17,455 bases of DNA from Phocaeicola_A sp963624095 (GTDB taxonomy: Bacteria > Bacteroidota > Bacteroidia > Bacteroidales > Bacteroidaceae). The stretch lies in assembly GCA_963624095.1 (NCBI GenBank), contig CAVFNZ010000047.1:1-17455 (forward strand), given 5' to 3'. The notes beneath the pieces were generated by a model. It ran no database searches and was not told the origin of the DNA. It saw only the letters and a list, made by a program, of their open reading frames with translations. The position numbers and the translations under genes were made by a program. Of the stretch, positions 6,806 through 14,041 are shown one piece after another; the stretch's first letter is position 1; every line of letters starts with the position of its first letter.

Positions 6806-7978
6806 ATGAACACAAATTCTATTTTCAGTATGTACATCCCCACGCGGTTAATCTTCGGATGCGGGGAGATAAAGAAATTGGCCACGTTGACGCTGCCCGG
6901 TAAGAAAGCGATGATTGTCATTTCATCGGGTACTTCCATGCGTAAGTACGGCTATTTGGAGAAAGTTCAGAACCTACTGAATGATAACAATGTAGAGAGC
7001 GTGGTATATGACAAGATACTCCCCAACCCCATAAAAGACCATGTGATGGAGGCAGCGGAGATTTGCCGAAAGGAGAATTGCGACTTTGTCATCGGACTGG
7101 GCGGCGGCAGCAGCATCGACTCCGCCAAGGCAATCGCTGTCATGGCCTGCAACAGCGGTGACTACTGGGACTACATCTCCGGAGGTTCGGGAAAGGGACA
7201 ACCCGTGAAGAAGGTGTTGCCCGTCGTGGCCATCCCTACCACTGCCGGTACGGGCACCGAGGTAGACCCGTGGGCGGTCATCACCAACATGGAATGTCAG
7301 GAGAAGATAGGCTTCGGATGTCCTCTCACCTTCCCCGCCATTTCCATTGTAGACCCCGAGCTGATGCTCTCCTTGCCGGCTCATCTGACAGCCTACCAGG
7401 GCTTCGATGCCTTCTTCCATGCCGCAGAGGGTTATATATCCACCAATGCCACTCCCGTGAGCGACCTCTTTGCGCTGGAGGCTATCCGTTTGCTCTATAA
7501 ATACTTGCCCGTAGCCGTGAACGACGGACGCAACCTGAAAGCCCGCGCCAAAGTGGCTTGGGCAAGTACGTTGGCCGGCATGTCCGAAGCGACCTGCGGA
7601 TGCGTGTCGCAACACGCCATGGAACACGCCATGAGCGCCTTCTATCCTCAGTTGCCCCACGGTGCCGGACTGATAGCTCTGTCAGAGCCCTATTTCGAGA
7701 CCTTCCGCAACGATTGCATGAAGCGTTACATGAAGATGGCGGAGTGCATGACGCAGCAGAAGAGCAACCGTCCGAGTGACTTCATCGAGGCGTTGGCACG
7801 GATGAAGAGGGAGTGTCATGTGGAAGACATCAAGCTGAGCGAGTATGGCATCACCGAGGAAGACCTGCCGAAGATGGTGACCAACGCCCGCGAAACGATG
7901 GGACGTCTCTTCACCCTCGACCCCCGTCCGATGCAGGACGACGAAGTGTTGGCCATTTATCGCAAAGCGTTCAAGTAA
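6806..7978 (+). CDS. Iron-containing (group III) alcohol dehydrogenase
   Basis: An NAD(P)-dependent, Fe-dependent oxidoreductase of 390 residues that interconverts an alcohol and an aldehyde or ketone; the exact substrate cannot be read from the sequence. The nucleotide-binding half has GLGGGSSIDSAKAIA (97-111) and AIPTTAGTGTEV (142-153). Metal ligands by comparison with FucO are Asp201, His205, His270 and His285, with His274 the conserved active-site histidine in QHAMEHAMSAFYPQLPHG (269-286). The helix GFDAFFHAAEGYIS (199-212) replaces the commoner GMDALTHAIEAY form, pointing to a distinct subfamily. It has its own promoter and terminator, so it is monocistronic. A fermentative redox role is plausible but inferred. 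Confidence 0.92.
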   Translation: MNTNSIFSMYIPTRLIFGCGEIKKLATLTLPGKKAMIVISSGTSMRKYGYLEKVQNLLNDNNVESVVYDKILPNPIKDHVMEAAEICRKENCDFVIGLGGGSSIDSAKAIAVMACNSGDYWDYISGGSGKGQPVKKVLPVVAIPTTAGTGTEVDPWAVITNMECQEKIGFGCPLTFPAISIVDPELMLSLPAHLTAYQGFDAFFHAAEGYISTNATPVSDLFALEAIRLLYKYLPVAVNDGRNLKARAKVAWASTLAGMSEATCGCVSQHAMEHAMSAFYPQLPHGAGLIALSEPYFETFRNDCMKRYMKMAECMTQQKSNRPSDFIEALARMKRECHVEDIKLSEYGITEEDLPKMVTNARETMGRLFTLDPRPMQDDEVLAIYRKAFK

Positions 7979-8010
7979 GCTTGCCGTTTAGCATAATCAG
8001 CGAATGAAAT

Positions 8011-8055
8011 AGAGCCCGTTGTTGGGGAGGTCAAGCCAAACCAACAACGGGCTTT
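8011..8055. terminator. Bidirectional terminator between convergent genes
   Basis: A perfect 13-base inverted repeat, AGCCCGTTGTTGG (8013-8025) and CCAACAACGGGCT (8041-8053). It extends through one G-T wobble and one A-T pair to 8011 and 8055, with a 15-base loop. It lies between the dehydrogenase stop (7978) and the convergent rdgB stop (8071). The downstream T-run on the plus strand is short (CTTTAG) and the minus side reads CTATTTCATT, so termination may rely on the GC-rich stem. Its position fits a shared terminator for both genes. Confidence 0.82.
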
Positions 8056-8070
8056 AGACACCCTCGCTTC

Positions 8071-8655
8071 CTAATCCATTTGTTTCAAGAATTCCATCAG
8101 CTTGGCTACGGCACGGGCACGGTGGCTGATTTGGTTCTTCAGTTCCTCCCCCAACACGGCGAAGCTCTCGGTGTAGCCTTCGGGGGCGAATATGGGGTCG
8201 TAACCAAAGCCTTCGTGGCCGTGCCGCTCTTTCAGGATGGAGCCTTTCACCTCACCCTCGAACAGATAGGTTTTGCCTTGAAGGATGAGGCAGATGACGG
8301 TGCGGAAACGTGCCGCCCGGTTCTCCTCGTCACCCAGTTCGCGGAGCAAGCGGTCCATGTTCTTCTCCGAGTCGCACGCTTCTCCCCCATAACGGGCCGT
8401 GTACACACCCGGTGCGCCACCCAACGCCTCCACCTCCAACCCGGTGTCGTCGGCAAAGCAGTCCAGCCCGTAACGTTCGTACACATACCGGGCCTTCAGT
8501 TGGGCGTTTCCCTCCAGCGTATCGGCCGTCTCGGGGATGTCGGCTACGCAGTTTATCTGTTTCAGGCTCAGCAGTTCTATCTTGTCGCCCAGCATCTCGG
8601 AAATCTCCGCCAGCTTGTGGGCGTTGTTGGTCGCGAATACGAGTTTTCTTTTCAT
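8071..8655 (-). CDS. rdgB: XTP/dITP diphosphatase (non-canonical purine NTP pyrophosphatase)
   Basis: Hydrolyses dITP, dXTP and ITP to monophosphates so deaminated purines stay out of nucleic acids. The 194-residue protein begins with the nucleotide-binding FATNNAHKLAEI (7-18). It has the catalytic and metal region CFADDTGLEVEALGG (66-80) with Asp69 and Asp70, and APGVYTARYGG (81-91). GFGYDPIF (149-156) and the C-terminal base-recognition SHRARA (177-182) complete the family set. Length is typical. It is the last gene of the leuS operon, 24 bases after the second yitT gene, and ends at the shared terminator. Confidence 0.96.
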   Translation of the reverse strand: MKRKLVFATNNAHKLAEISEMLGDKIELLSLKQINCVADIPETADTLEGNAQLKARYVYERYGLDCFADDTGLEVEALGGAPGVYTARYGGEACDSEKNMDRLLRELGDEENRAARFRTVICLILQGKTYLFEGEVKGSILKERHGHEGFGYDPIFAPEGYTESFAVLGEELKNQISHRARAVAKLMEFLKQMD

Positions 8656-8679
8656 GTTTATAGCGTTGCTCTTATCGGT

Positions 8680-9576
8680 TTATTTTACTTTGATGCGGTC
8701 GAAACCTTGCCCATAGACACCCACCACGTTGCTTTGGGAGACAAAGGCGTTGGGGTCGATGTCGTTTATCAGCCGGAAGATGTATATGCTCTGGCTGCGG
8801 CGCGCCATCACGATAATGACCTTCGTCGGTTGCTTGCTGTACCAGCCGGTAGCATCGAGCAGGGTCACGCCACGGTGTACGTTCTTGTTGATGGCCGAGG
8901 CAATCTCGTCGTACTTCTCCGAGAAGATGAAGAACTGTACGGACTGGCGCGAACTGTTGATGATGTAGTCCATGATGATGCTCATGATGACCAGCACCAC
9001 AAAGCCGAACACCACGCGTCGCCAATCGTGGAAGATGAAGTAGCACGACGAGATGATGAGAATGTCGAGATACATCATCATCCGCCCGATGGAGATGTCG
9101 CGGTATTTGTTTACCGCCGCGGCGATGATGTCCGTGCCACCCGTGCTGCCGTTGTGGCTGAACACGATACCCACGCCCAAACCGCACAGACAGGCACCTA
9201 CCACACAGGCCATGAAGTCTTGTCCCGCGCCCAAAATCTGCCGGGCGTTACCGGCATCGTCTTTCAGCAGCTCCTGAAAGAACCACAACAGGAAGGTGAG
9301 CATGAAGACCGCGTAGATGGTTTTGAGGCAGAACTTCAAACCCAACAAACGTAGCGCAAACACCAACAAGACGACATTGAAGAAGAAATAGGAAACCTCC
9401 ATCTTGATGCCCGTGGCATAGAAGATGATGGCCGAAACGCCGGTCAGTCCTCCCGTTGTAATCTGATAGGGCAACAGGAAGGTTGTCCATGCGACTGCAT
9501 AAATGACGAGTCCCACGGTAATCATCAGATAGTCGCGCGACTCTCTCCAAAACGTTAACGCACGTAATTTGTCCAT
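8680..9576 (-). CDS. YitT family membrane protein, copy proximal to rdgB
   Basis: A 298-residue protein with an N-terminal membrane part of five or more hydrophobic segments between about 15 and 207 (YitT/DUF161). A soluble C-terminal DUF2179 domain (about 211-293) contains HRGVTLLDATGWYS (234-247) and RRSQSIYIFRLI (259-270). The family hallmark NGSTGGTDIIAA is at 142-153. The family has no firmly known transport or signalling role; related C-terminal domains look like ligand-binding modules. It aligns without gaps to its upstream neighbour at about 68% identity by hand count. Gaps of 52 bases before it and 24 bases after it put it in the leuS-rdgB transcript. Confidence 0.9.
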   Translation of the reverse strand: MDKLRALTFWRESRDYLMITVGLVIYAVAWTTFLLPYQITTGGLTGVSAIIFYATGIKMEVSYFFFNVVLLVFALRLLGLKFCLKTIYAVFMLTFLLWFFQELLKDDAGNARQILGAGQDFMACVVGACLCGLGVGIVFSHNGSTGGTDIIAAAVNKYRDISIGRMMMYLDILIISSCYFIFHDWRRVVFGFVVLVIMSIIMDYIINSSRQSVQFFIFSEKYDEIASAINKNVHRGVTLLDATGWYSKQPTKVIIVMARRSQSIYIFRLINDIDPNAFVSQSNVVGVYGQGFDRIKVK

Positions 9577-9628
9577 TTTATTCTTTTCGTTTAGATTGTA
9601 TACAAATCTCCTTACCGTTGAACCGGCA

Positions 9629-10525
9629 CTACTTCACCTTGATGCGGTCGAACCCTTCGCCATAGACACCCACCACGTTGCTTTGCGACACGAAGGCGTG
9701 GGGGTCGATATCCTTCACCAGGCGGAAGATGTAGACACTCTGGCTACGACGGGCCAATATCACCAGCATCTTCACGGAGTGCTTGCTGTACCATCCCATG
9801 CCGTCGACGACCGTCACGCCCCGGTGGAGGCTTTTGTTGACGGCCGAGGCTATCTCGTCATACTTGTTCGAGATGATGAGGAACTGCACCGACTGCCGGG
9901 CGCTGTTGATGACATAGTCGAGTATCAGGCTGGTGATGATGAGCGTGGTGTAGCCAAACATCACCCGTCGCCAATCATGGAACACGAAGTAGCACGATGA
10001 GATGATGATGATGTCCAGGTACATGATCATTCGCCCGAAGGTGATGTCGCGGTATTTGTTGACGATGGCGGCAATGATGTCCGTACCGCCGGTGCTCCCG
10101 TTGTTGAGGAACACCATGGCGATGCCCACGCCGCACATGCACGAACCCAGCACGCATCCCATGAAGTCCTGTCCCTCGCCCACGAGTTTCACCAAGTTCC
10201 CGCTGTCGTCCTTCAGCACCACCTGGAAGAACCACAGGAAGAAGGTCATGCTCAACACGCCGTAGATGGTGCGTATGCAGAACTTGAACCCGAGAATCTT
10301 CAAGGCGACCACCAGCAACACGGCGTTGATGGTGAAGTACGACATCTGTATGGGTATCCCCGAGGCGTAGAAGATGATGGCCGCGACACCCGTCACCGCT
10401 CCTGTCGTAATCTGGTACGGCAAGAGGAAGCAGGTCCATCCCAACGTGTAGATGATCACTCCCAGCGTGATGGCGAGATAGTCTCTCGCCTCACGCCACA
10501 ATCTCAACGGCACATGTACATTCAT
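9629..10525 (-). CDS. YitT family membrane protein, copy proximal to leuS
   Basis: The tandem partner of the next gene, also exactly 298 residues: YitT/DUF161 membrane part plus C-terminal DUF2179 (about 211-293). NGSTGGTDIIAA (142-153), FHDWRRVMFG (182-191), QSVQF (211-215) and the ending QSNVVGVYGEGFDRIKVK (281-298) are shared with the other copy. Most differences are conservative changes inside membrane segments; the first ten residues and residues 111-115 differ most. It begins 38 bases after the leuS stop. Retention of both copies at full length with intact motifs suggests both are functional, possibly with different ligands or as a heteromer; that is inference. Confidence 0.9.
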   Translation of the reverse strand: MNVHVPLRLWREARDYLAITLGVIIYTLGWTCFLLPYQITTGAVTGVAAIIFYASGIPIQMSYFTINAVLLVVALKILGFKFCIRTIYGVLSMTFFLWFFQVVLKDDSGNLVKLVGEGQDFMGCVLGSCMCGVGIAMVFLNNGSTGGTDIIAAIVNKYRDITFGRMIMYLDIIIISSCYFVFHDWRRVMFGYTTLIITSLILDYVINSARQSVQFLIISNKYDEIASAVNKSLHRGVTVVDGMGWYSKHSVKMLVILARRSQSVYIFRLVKDIDPHAFVSQSNVVGVYGEGFDRIKVK

Positions 10526-10563
10526 AGTTGTTCGGTTTAGGTCTGTCGGTTAGGGTAAGGGTG

Positions 10564-13548
10564 TCAGAGTACCACGTTCACAATCTTGCGCGGCACGATG
10601 ATAACCTTCTTCGGAGTGCGTCCCTCGATGTATTTCCGCGAGTCGGGATGCTCCAACACCGTCTTCTCGATGGTAGCGTTGTCCGCGTCCACCGGGAAGT
10701 TGAGCGTGAAGCGCGCCTTGCCGTTGAAGGAGACGGTGTACTTCACGTTGTCCTCCTTCAGATACTCCTCGTTGAACGAAGGCCACTGCGCGTCGCACAC
10801 CGAGGTGTCGTGTCCCAACGCTTCCCACAGCTCTTCGCTGAGGTGGGGAGCGAAAGGCGCCATCAGCACCACGACATCGCCCAGAATGGCTCTCTTGTTG
10901 CACTTCAGCTGCGACAATTCATTCACGCAGATCATGAAGGCACTGATGGAGGTGTTGTAGGAGAAGTTCTCGATGTCCTCACTCACCTTCTTGATGAGTT
11001 TGTGCAACGACTTCAGTTCCTCTTTCGAAGGAGCGTCATCGGTAGGCAGGAACTCTCCGTTGCGTCCGTAGAAGAGCATCCACAACTTCCTGATGAAGCG
11101 GTGTACGCCGTCGATGCCGTTAGTGTCCCAGGGTTTCGACTGTTCCACCGGTCCGAGGAACATCTCGTACATACGCAGTGTGTCGGCACCGTATTTCTCT
11201 ACAATCATATCGGGGTTCACTACGTTGTACATCGACTTGCTCATCTTTTCGATGGCCCATCCACAGATGTATTTACCCTCTTCGGTCACCAACTGTGCGT
11301 CCCGGTACTCGGGTCTCCACTGACGGAACGCGTCCACGTCGAGCACGTCGTTGGAGACGATGTTCACGTCCACATGAATCTCGTTCACGCCCGGATGCTG
11401 CAACATCTCCGTCGGCACCTCTACCCCGCAGGCCTTGAACAGCTGGCCCAGCTCCTCGGCGGAGTAGACACCCTTGTTGATGTTGTCGGCGATACCTTTC
11501 GACACATAGATGTTGGTCGGTGTCACCTCTTTCGTGCCGTTCACCTCTTTCCATGAGTAGTAACGGTAGACGAAGTTGCTTCGTCCTTGAATCATGCCTT
11601 GGTTCACCAGTTTCTGGAACGGCTCTTCCTTCACGCTCACGCCCAGGTCGAAGAGGAACTTGTTCCAGAAGCGGGAGTAGATAAGGTGACCCGTGGCATG
11701 CTCCGTACCGCCCACATAGAGGTCTACGTTCTGCCAATAGCGGTCGGCCTTCTCGGACACCAGCGCGGTGTTGTTGTGGGGATCCATATAGCGCAGGTAG
11801 TAGGCCGAAGAGCCGGCGAATCCCGGCATCGTGTTCAGCTCGATGGGGAACACCGTCCGGTCGTCGATACGGCTGTTGTCGGTCACGCACCTGTTGACCG
11901 TGTCCCACGCCCATTTGGTGGCGTGTCCCAATGGCGGTTCGCCCGTCTCGGTAGGCAGGAACTTGTCCACTTCGGGCAACAGCAACGGCAGACAATCCTC
12001 ATCAATCATGTAAGGCATGCCGTCCTTATAATATACGGGGAAGGGTTCGCCCCAGTAACGCTGGCGCGAGAAGATGGCGTCGCGCAGACGGAAGTTCACC
12101 TTCACGCGTCCCAGGTTGTGCGTGCGCACATATTGTTTGGTGGCCGCAATGGCCTCTTTCACGGTCAGTCCGTTAAGCACCAGGTCGCAGTAGGCCTTGG
12201 CACCCGCTTTCGGTGAGTTGCAGACGATGCCCTCCTTGGCGTCGAAACTCTCTTCCGACACGTCACATCCCTCGATAAGCGGACGAATCTCCAGTCCGAA
12301 ATGGTTGGCGAAGGCATAGTCGCGGCTGTCGTGCGCAGGCACCGCCATGATGGCTCCCGTGCCGTATCCGGCCAACACGTAGTCGCTAATCCAGATAGGC
12401 ACTTCCTCGCCTGTCATCGGATTGATGGCATAGGCTCCCGAGAAGACTCCCGTCACGCGGCGGTCAGCGATACGCTCCCGTTCGGTACGTTTCTTGGTGG
12501 CTTCCAGATAAGCCTCCACCTCCGCCCTCTGTGCCGGAGTGGTCACTTGGGCGACTATCTCGCTCTCAGGAGCCAGCACCATGAAGGTGACACCGAACAT
12601 CGTGTCGGCACGGGTGGTGAAGATAGTGAACGCAATCTCTTCGCTTCCGGCCTCGTCGCGTTGGTCGTCCCGCTTCACGCGGAACACGACCTCCGTACCT
12701 TCGGAACGGCCAATCCAGTTGCGCTGTGTCTCTTTCAGCGAGTCTGTCCAGTCGATGGTCTCCAGTCCGTCGAGCAAACGCTGCGCGTAGGCCGACACGC
12801 GAAGGCACCATTGGCGCATCTTCTTCTGCACCACCGGATAGCCGCCGCGCTCCGACACGCCGTCCACCACCTCATCGTTGGCCAACACCGTACCCAGCTG
12901 CGGACACCAGTTGACCATCGTCTCGCCAAGGTAGGCGATGCGGTAGTTCATCAGCGTCTCCTGCTGCTGTTTGTGGTTCATAGCCTTCCATTCGGCCGCG
13001 GTGAACGAGAGTTCCTCGCTGCACGCGGCGTCCACTCCCGTGGTGCCGTTCGCCTCGAAGGCGGCAATCAGCTCACTGATGGGGCGTGCCTGCTTCTTCG
13101 TGTTGTCGTAGTAAGAGGCGAACATCTTCTGGAACGCCCACTGTGTCCAGTGGTAATAATCCGGCTCGCAGGTGCGAACCTCGCGGCTCCAGTCGAACGA
13201 GAAACCGATCTTGTCCAACTGCTCGCGGTATCTGTTGATATTGTTGACGGTGGTGATGGCCGGGTGCTGTCCGGTCTGTATGGCGTACTGCTCAGCCGGC
13301 AAGCCGTAAGCGTCGTAGCCCATAGGGTTGAGCACGTTATATCCTTGCAGGCGTTTGTAGCGTGCGTAGATGTCCGACGCGATGTATCCGAGTGGGTGTC
13401 CCACATGCAGACCCGCTCCGGAGGGGTAAGGGAACATGTTCAATACGTAGAATTTCTTTTTCGAGTCATCTTCCTTCACCAGATAGGTTTTGTTCTCTAT
13501 CCAGCGTTGATGCCACTTCTTCTCTATTTCCCTGAAATTGTATTCCAT
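10564..13548 (-). CDS. leuS: Leucyl-tRNA synthetase
   Basis: Charges tRNA-Leu with leucine in the cytoplasm; class Ia enzyme with editing. The HIGH motif is HVGH (48-51), the editing (CP1) domain spans roughly 281-480 with TIFTTRADTMFGV (308-320) and GTGAIMAVPAHDSRDY (396-411), and KMSKS is at 768-772. At 994 residues it is about 130 longer than E. coli LeuS (860). Extra sequence includes about 149-203, between the first Rossmann half and the VNWCPQLGTVLAN block (212-224), and a longer leucine-specific region just before KMSKS. The cysteines of the zinc module seen after VNWCP in E. coli are replaced here (VSERGGYPVV, 231-240). I understand such features to be common in Bacteroidota. First gene of the leuS-yitT-yitT-rdgB operon. 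Confidence 0.97.
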   Translation of the reverse strand: MEYNFREIEKKWHQRWIENKTYLVKEDDSKKKFYVLNMFPYPSGAGLHVGHPLGYIASDIYARYKRLQGYNVLNPMGYDAYGLPAEQYAIQTGQHPAITTVNNINRYREQLDKIGFSFDWSREVRTCEPDYYHWTQWAFQKMFASYYDNTKKQARPISELIAAFEANGTTGVDAACSEELSFTAAEWKAMNHKQQQETLMNYRIAYLGETMVNWCPQLGTVLANDEVVDGVSERGGYPVVQKKMRQWCLRVSAYAQRLLDGLETIDWTDSLKETQRNWIGRSEGTEVVFRVKRDDQRDEAGSEEIAFTIFTTRADTMFGVTFMVLAPESEIVAQVTTPAQRAEVEAYLEATKKRTERERIADRRVTGVFSGAYAINPMTGEEVPIWISDYVLAGYGTGAIMAVPAHDSRDYAFANHFGLEIRPLIEGCDVSEESFDAKEGIVCNSPKAGAKAYCDLVLNGLTVKEAIAATKQYVRTHNLGRVKVNFRLRDAIFSRQRYWGEPFPVYYKDGMPYMIDEDCLPLLLPEVDKFLPTETGEPPLGHATKWAWDTVNRCVTDNSRIDDRTVFPIELNTMPGFAGSSAYYLRYMDPHNNTALVSEKADRYWQNVDLYVGGTEHATGHLIYSRFWNKFLFDLGVSVKEEPFQKLVNQGMIQGRSNFVYRYYSWKEVNGTKEVTPTNIYVSKGIADNINKGVYSAEELGQLFKACGVEVPTEMLQHPGVNEIHVDVNIVSNDVLDVDAFRQWRPEYRDAQLVTEEGKYICGWAIEKMSKSMYNVVNPDMIVEKYGADTLRMYEMFLGPVEQSKPWDTNGIDGVHRFIRKLWMLFYGRNGEFLPTDDAPSKEELKSLHKLIKKVSEDIENFSYNTSISAFMICVNELSQLKCNKRAILGDVVVLMAPFAPHLSEELWEALGHDTSVCDAQWPSFNEEYLKEDNVKYTVSFNGKARFTLNFPVDADNATIEKTVLEHPDSRKYIEGRTPKKVIIVPRKIVNVVL

Positions 13549-13591
13549 TGTGCTTATGTCGATATAGATATTAGTATATACATTTTGTCGG

Positions 13592-13625
13592 CAAAGATAA
13601 TGGAAATAGAGCGCAGAACACCAAC
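13592..13625 (-). promoter_or_regulatory. Probable leuS promoter
   Basis: On the minus strand TATCTTTG (13592-13599) fits TAnnTTTG exactly. A TTGG-type -33 element (13622-13625) lies 22 bases further upstream and is one base off TTTG. Transcription would begin about 35-40 bases before the leuS ATG at 13548, leaving a short A/T-rich leader with no attenuator or T-box visible. A small inverted repeat CAACC/GGTTG (13622-13626, 13629-13633) overlaps the -33 area. Confidence 0.55.
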
Positions 13626-13633
13626 CTTGGTTG

Positions 13634-13850
13634 AAATATTTTGTTCAGAGCCAGTTACGAGCACTCCGTTTTGTCAGTTTCTCCGTTTCACTTCCTGTCA
13701 GTCGAGTAGTTCTCTGCCCCAATCGTCGGTGGTCGGACAGAAAGGTGCGCGCATGCCCGCCTTGAAGGGTTCGGCACAGCCTCGTCGCCCGAGAGAGGAA
13801 AACTTTTGCGCTTTTTCATGTTTTATAGCATCGCTTTCTGAAGAAAGGTG
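13634..13850. other. Gene-free spacer between divergent leuS and thiamine promoters
   Basis: About 220 bases lie between the two divergent promoter regions. I see no tRNA, no convincing short gene and no strong hairpin. The only pattern noted is TGTCAGT occurring twice, at about 13673 and 13697. Open frames crossing it are antisense extensions from leuS and lack family resemblance. Confidence 0.5.
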
Positions 13851-13858
13851 TATCTTTG
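13851..13858 (+). promoter_or_regulatory. Candidate -7 box for the thiamine uptake operon
   Basis: TATCTTTG matches TAnnTTTG exactly and would start transcription near 13865, about 20 bases before the conserved riboswitch core. No exact TTTG is found 17-23 bases upstream; the nearest candidates are GTTTTA (about 13820) or CTTTC (about 13834), so the -33 element is weak. The position relative to the riboswitch is the main support. Confidence 0.5.
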
Positions 13859-13877
13859 CGGCCGGTTAGCAAACTGC

Positions 13878-13960
13878 TGGCTAAGGGGTGCTGCCGCCGA
13901 TGAGGTGGATGCTGAGATTAAACCCATAACCTGATCCGGATAATACCGGCGTAGGCAAAA
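13878..13960 (+). ncRNA. TPP riboswitch (THI element) controlling the thiamine uptake operon
   Basis: The conserved TPP aptamer parts are present in order. AGGGGTGC (13884-13891) has its GGGG/ACCC partner at 13922-13925. Stem CCGCC/GGTGG (13894-13898, 13904-13908) follows, then GCTGAGA (13911-13917) and ACCTGATC (13929-13936). Stem CCGG/CCGG closes an ATAATA loop (13936-13949), and GCGTAGG (13949-13955) ends the core. These are the pyrimidine- and pyrophosphate-sensing helices of the family. Helix P1 is not clear from the sequence. The riboswitch precedes a TonB receptor and a PnuT transporter, so TPP binding should lower thiamine uptake. Outer boundaries are approximate. Confidence 0.95.
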
Positions 13961-13962
13961 GA

Positions 13963-13997
13963 CGAACGACACAACGAAGACACGAAGCTGTCGTTCG
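13963..13997 (+). promoter_or_regulatory. Hairpin downstream of the TPP aptamer (likely expression platform)
   Basis: CGAACGACA (13963-13971) pairs perfectly with TGTCGTTCG (13989-13997), nine base pairs around a 17-base loop. It begins only about seven bases after the aptamer core. A T-rich stretch (about 14009-14030) follows after a C-run but not directly after the stem, so it is not a textbook intrinsic terminator. The receptor ATG lies 44 bases downstream of the stem. Whether it acts on transcription or on translation cannot be told from sequence. Confidence 0.6.
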
Positions 13998-14041
13998 GGA
14001 TTCACTCCCCCTTCTTATTTTAATTTTATATATAACCAAAG

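Noticed and set aside
8080..9354. Open frame of over 400 codons on the plus strand opposite rdgB and a yitT gene
   Set aside because: It spans two genuine genes and their gap antisense, is rich in His, Val and Gln as expected of a mirror frame, and has no start or promoter context.
12301..13869. Long open frame of over 500 codons on the plus strand opposite leuS
   Set aside because: It is antisense to the well-supported leuS gene, resembles no family I recognise, and arises from GC-biased codon use leaving the opposite frame open.
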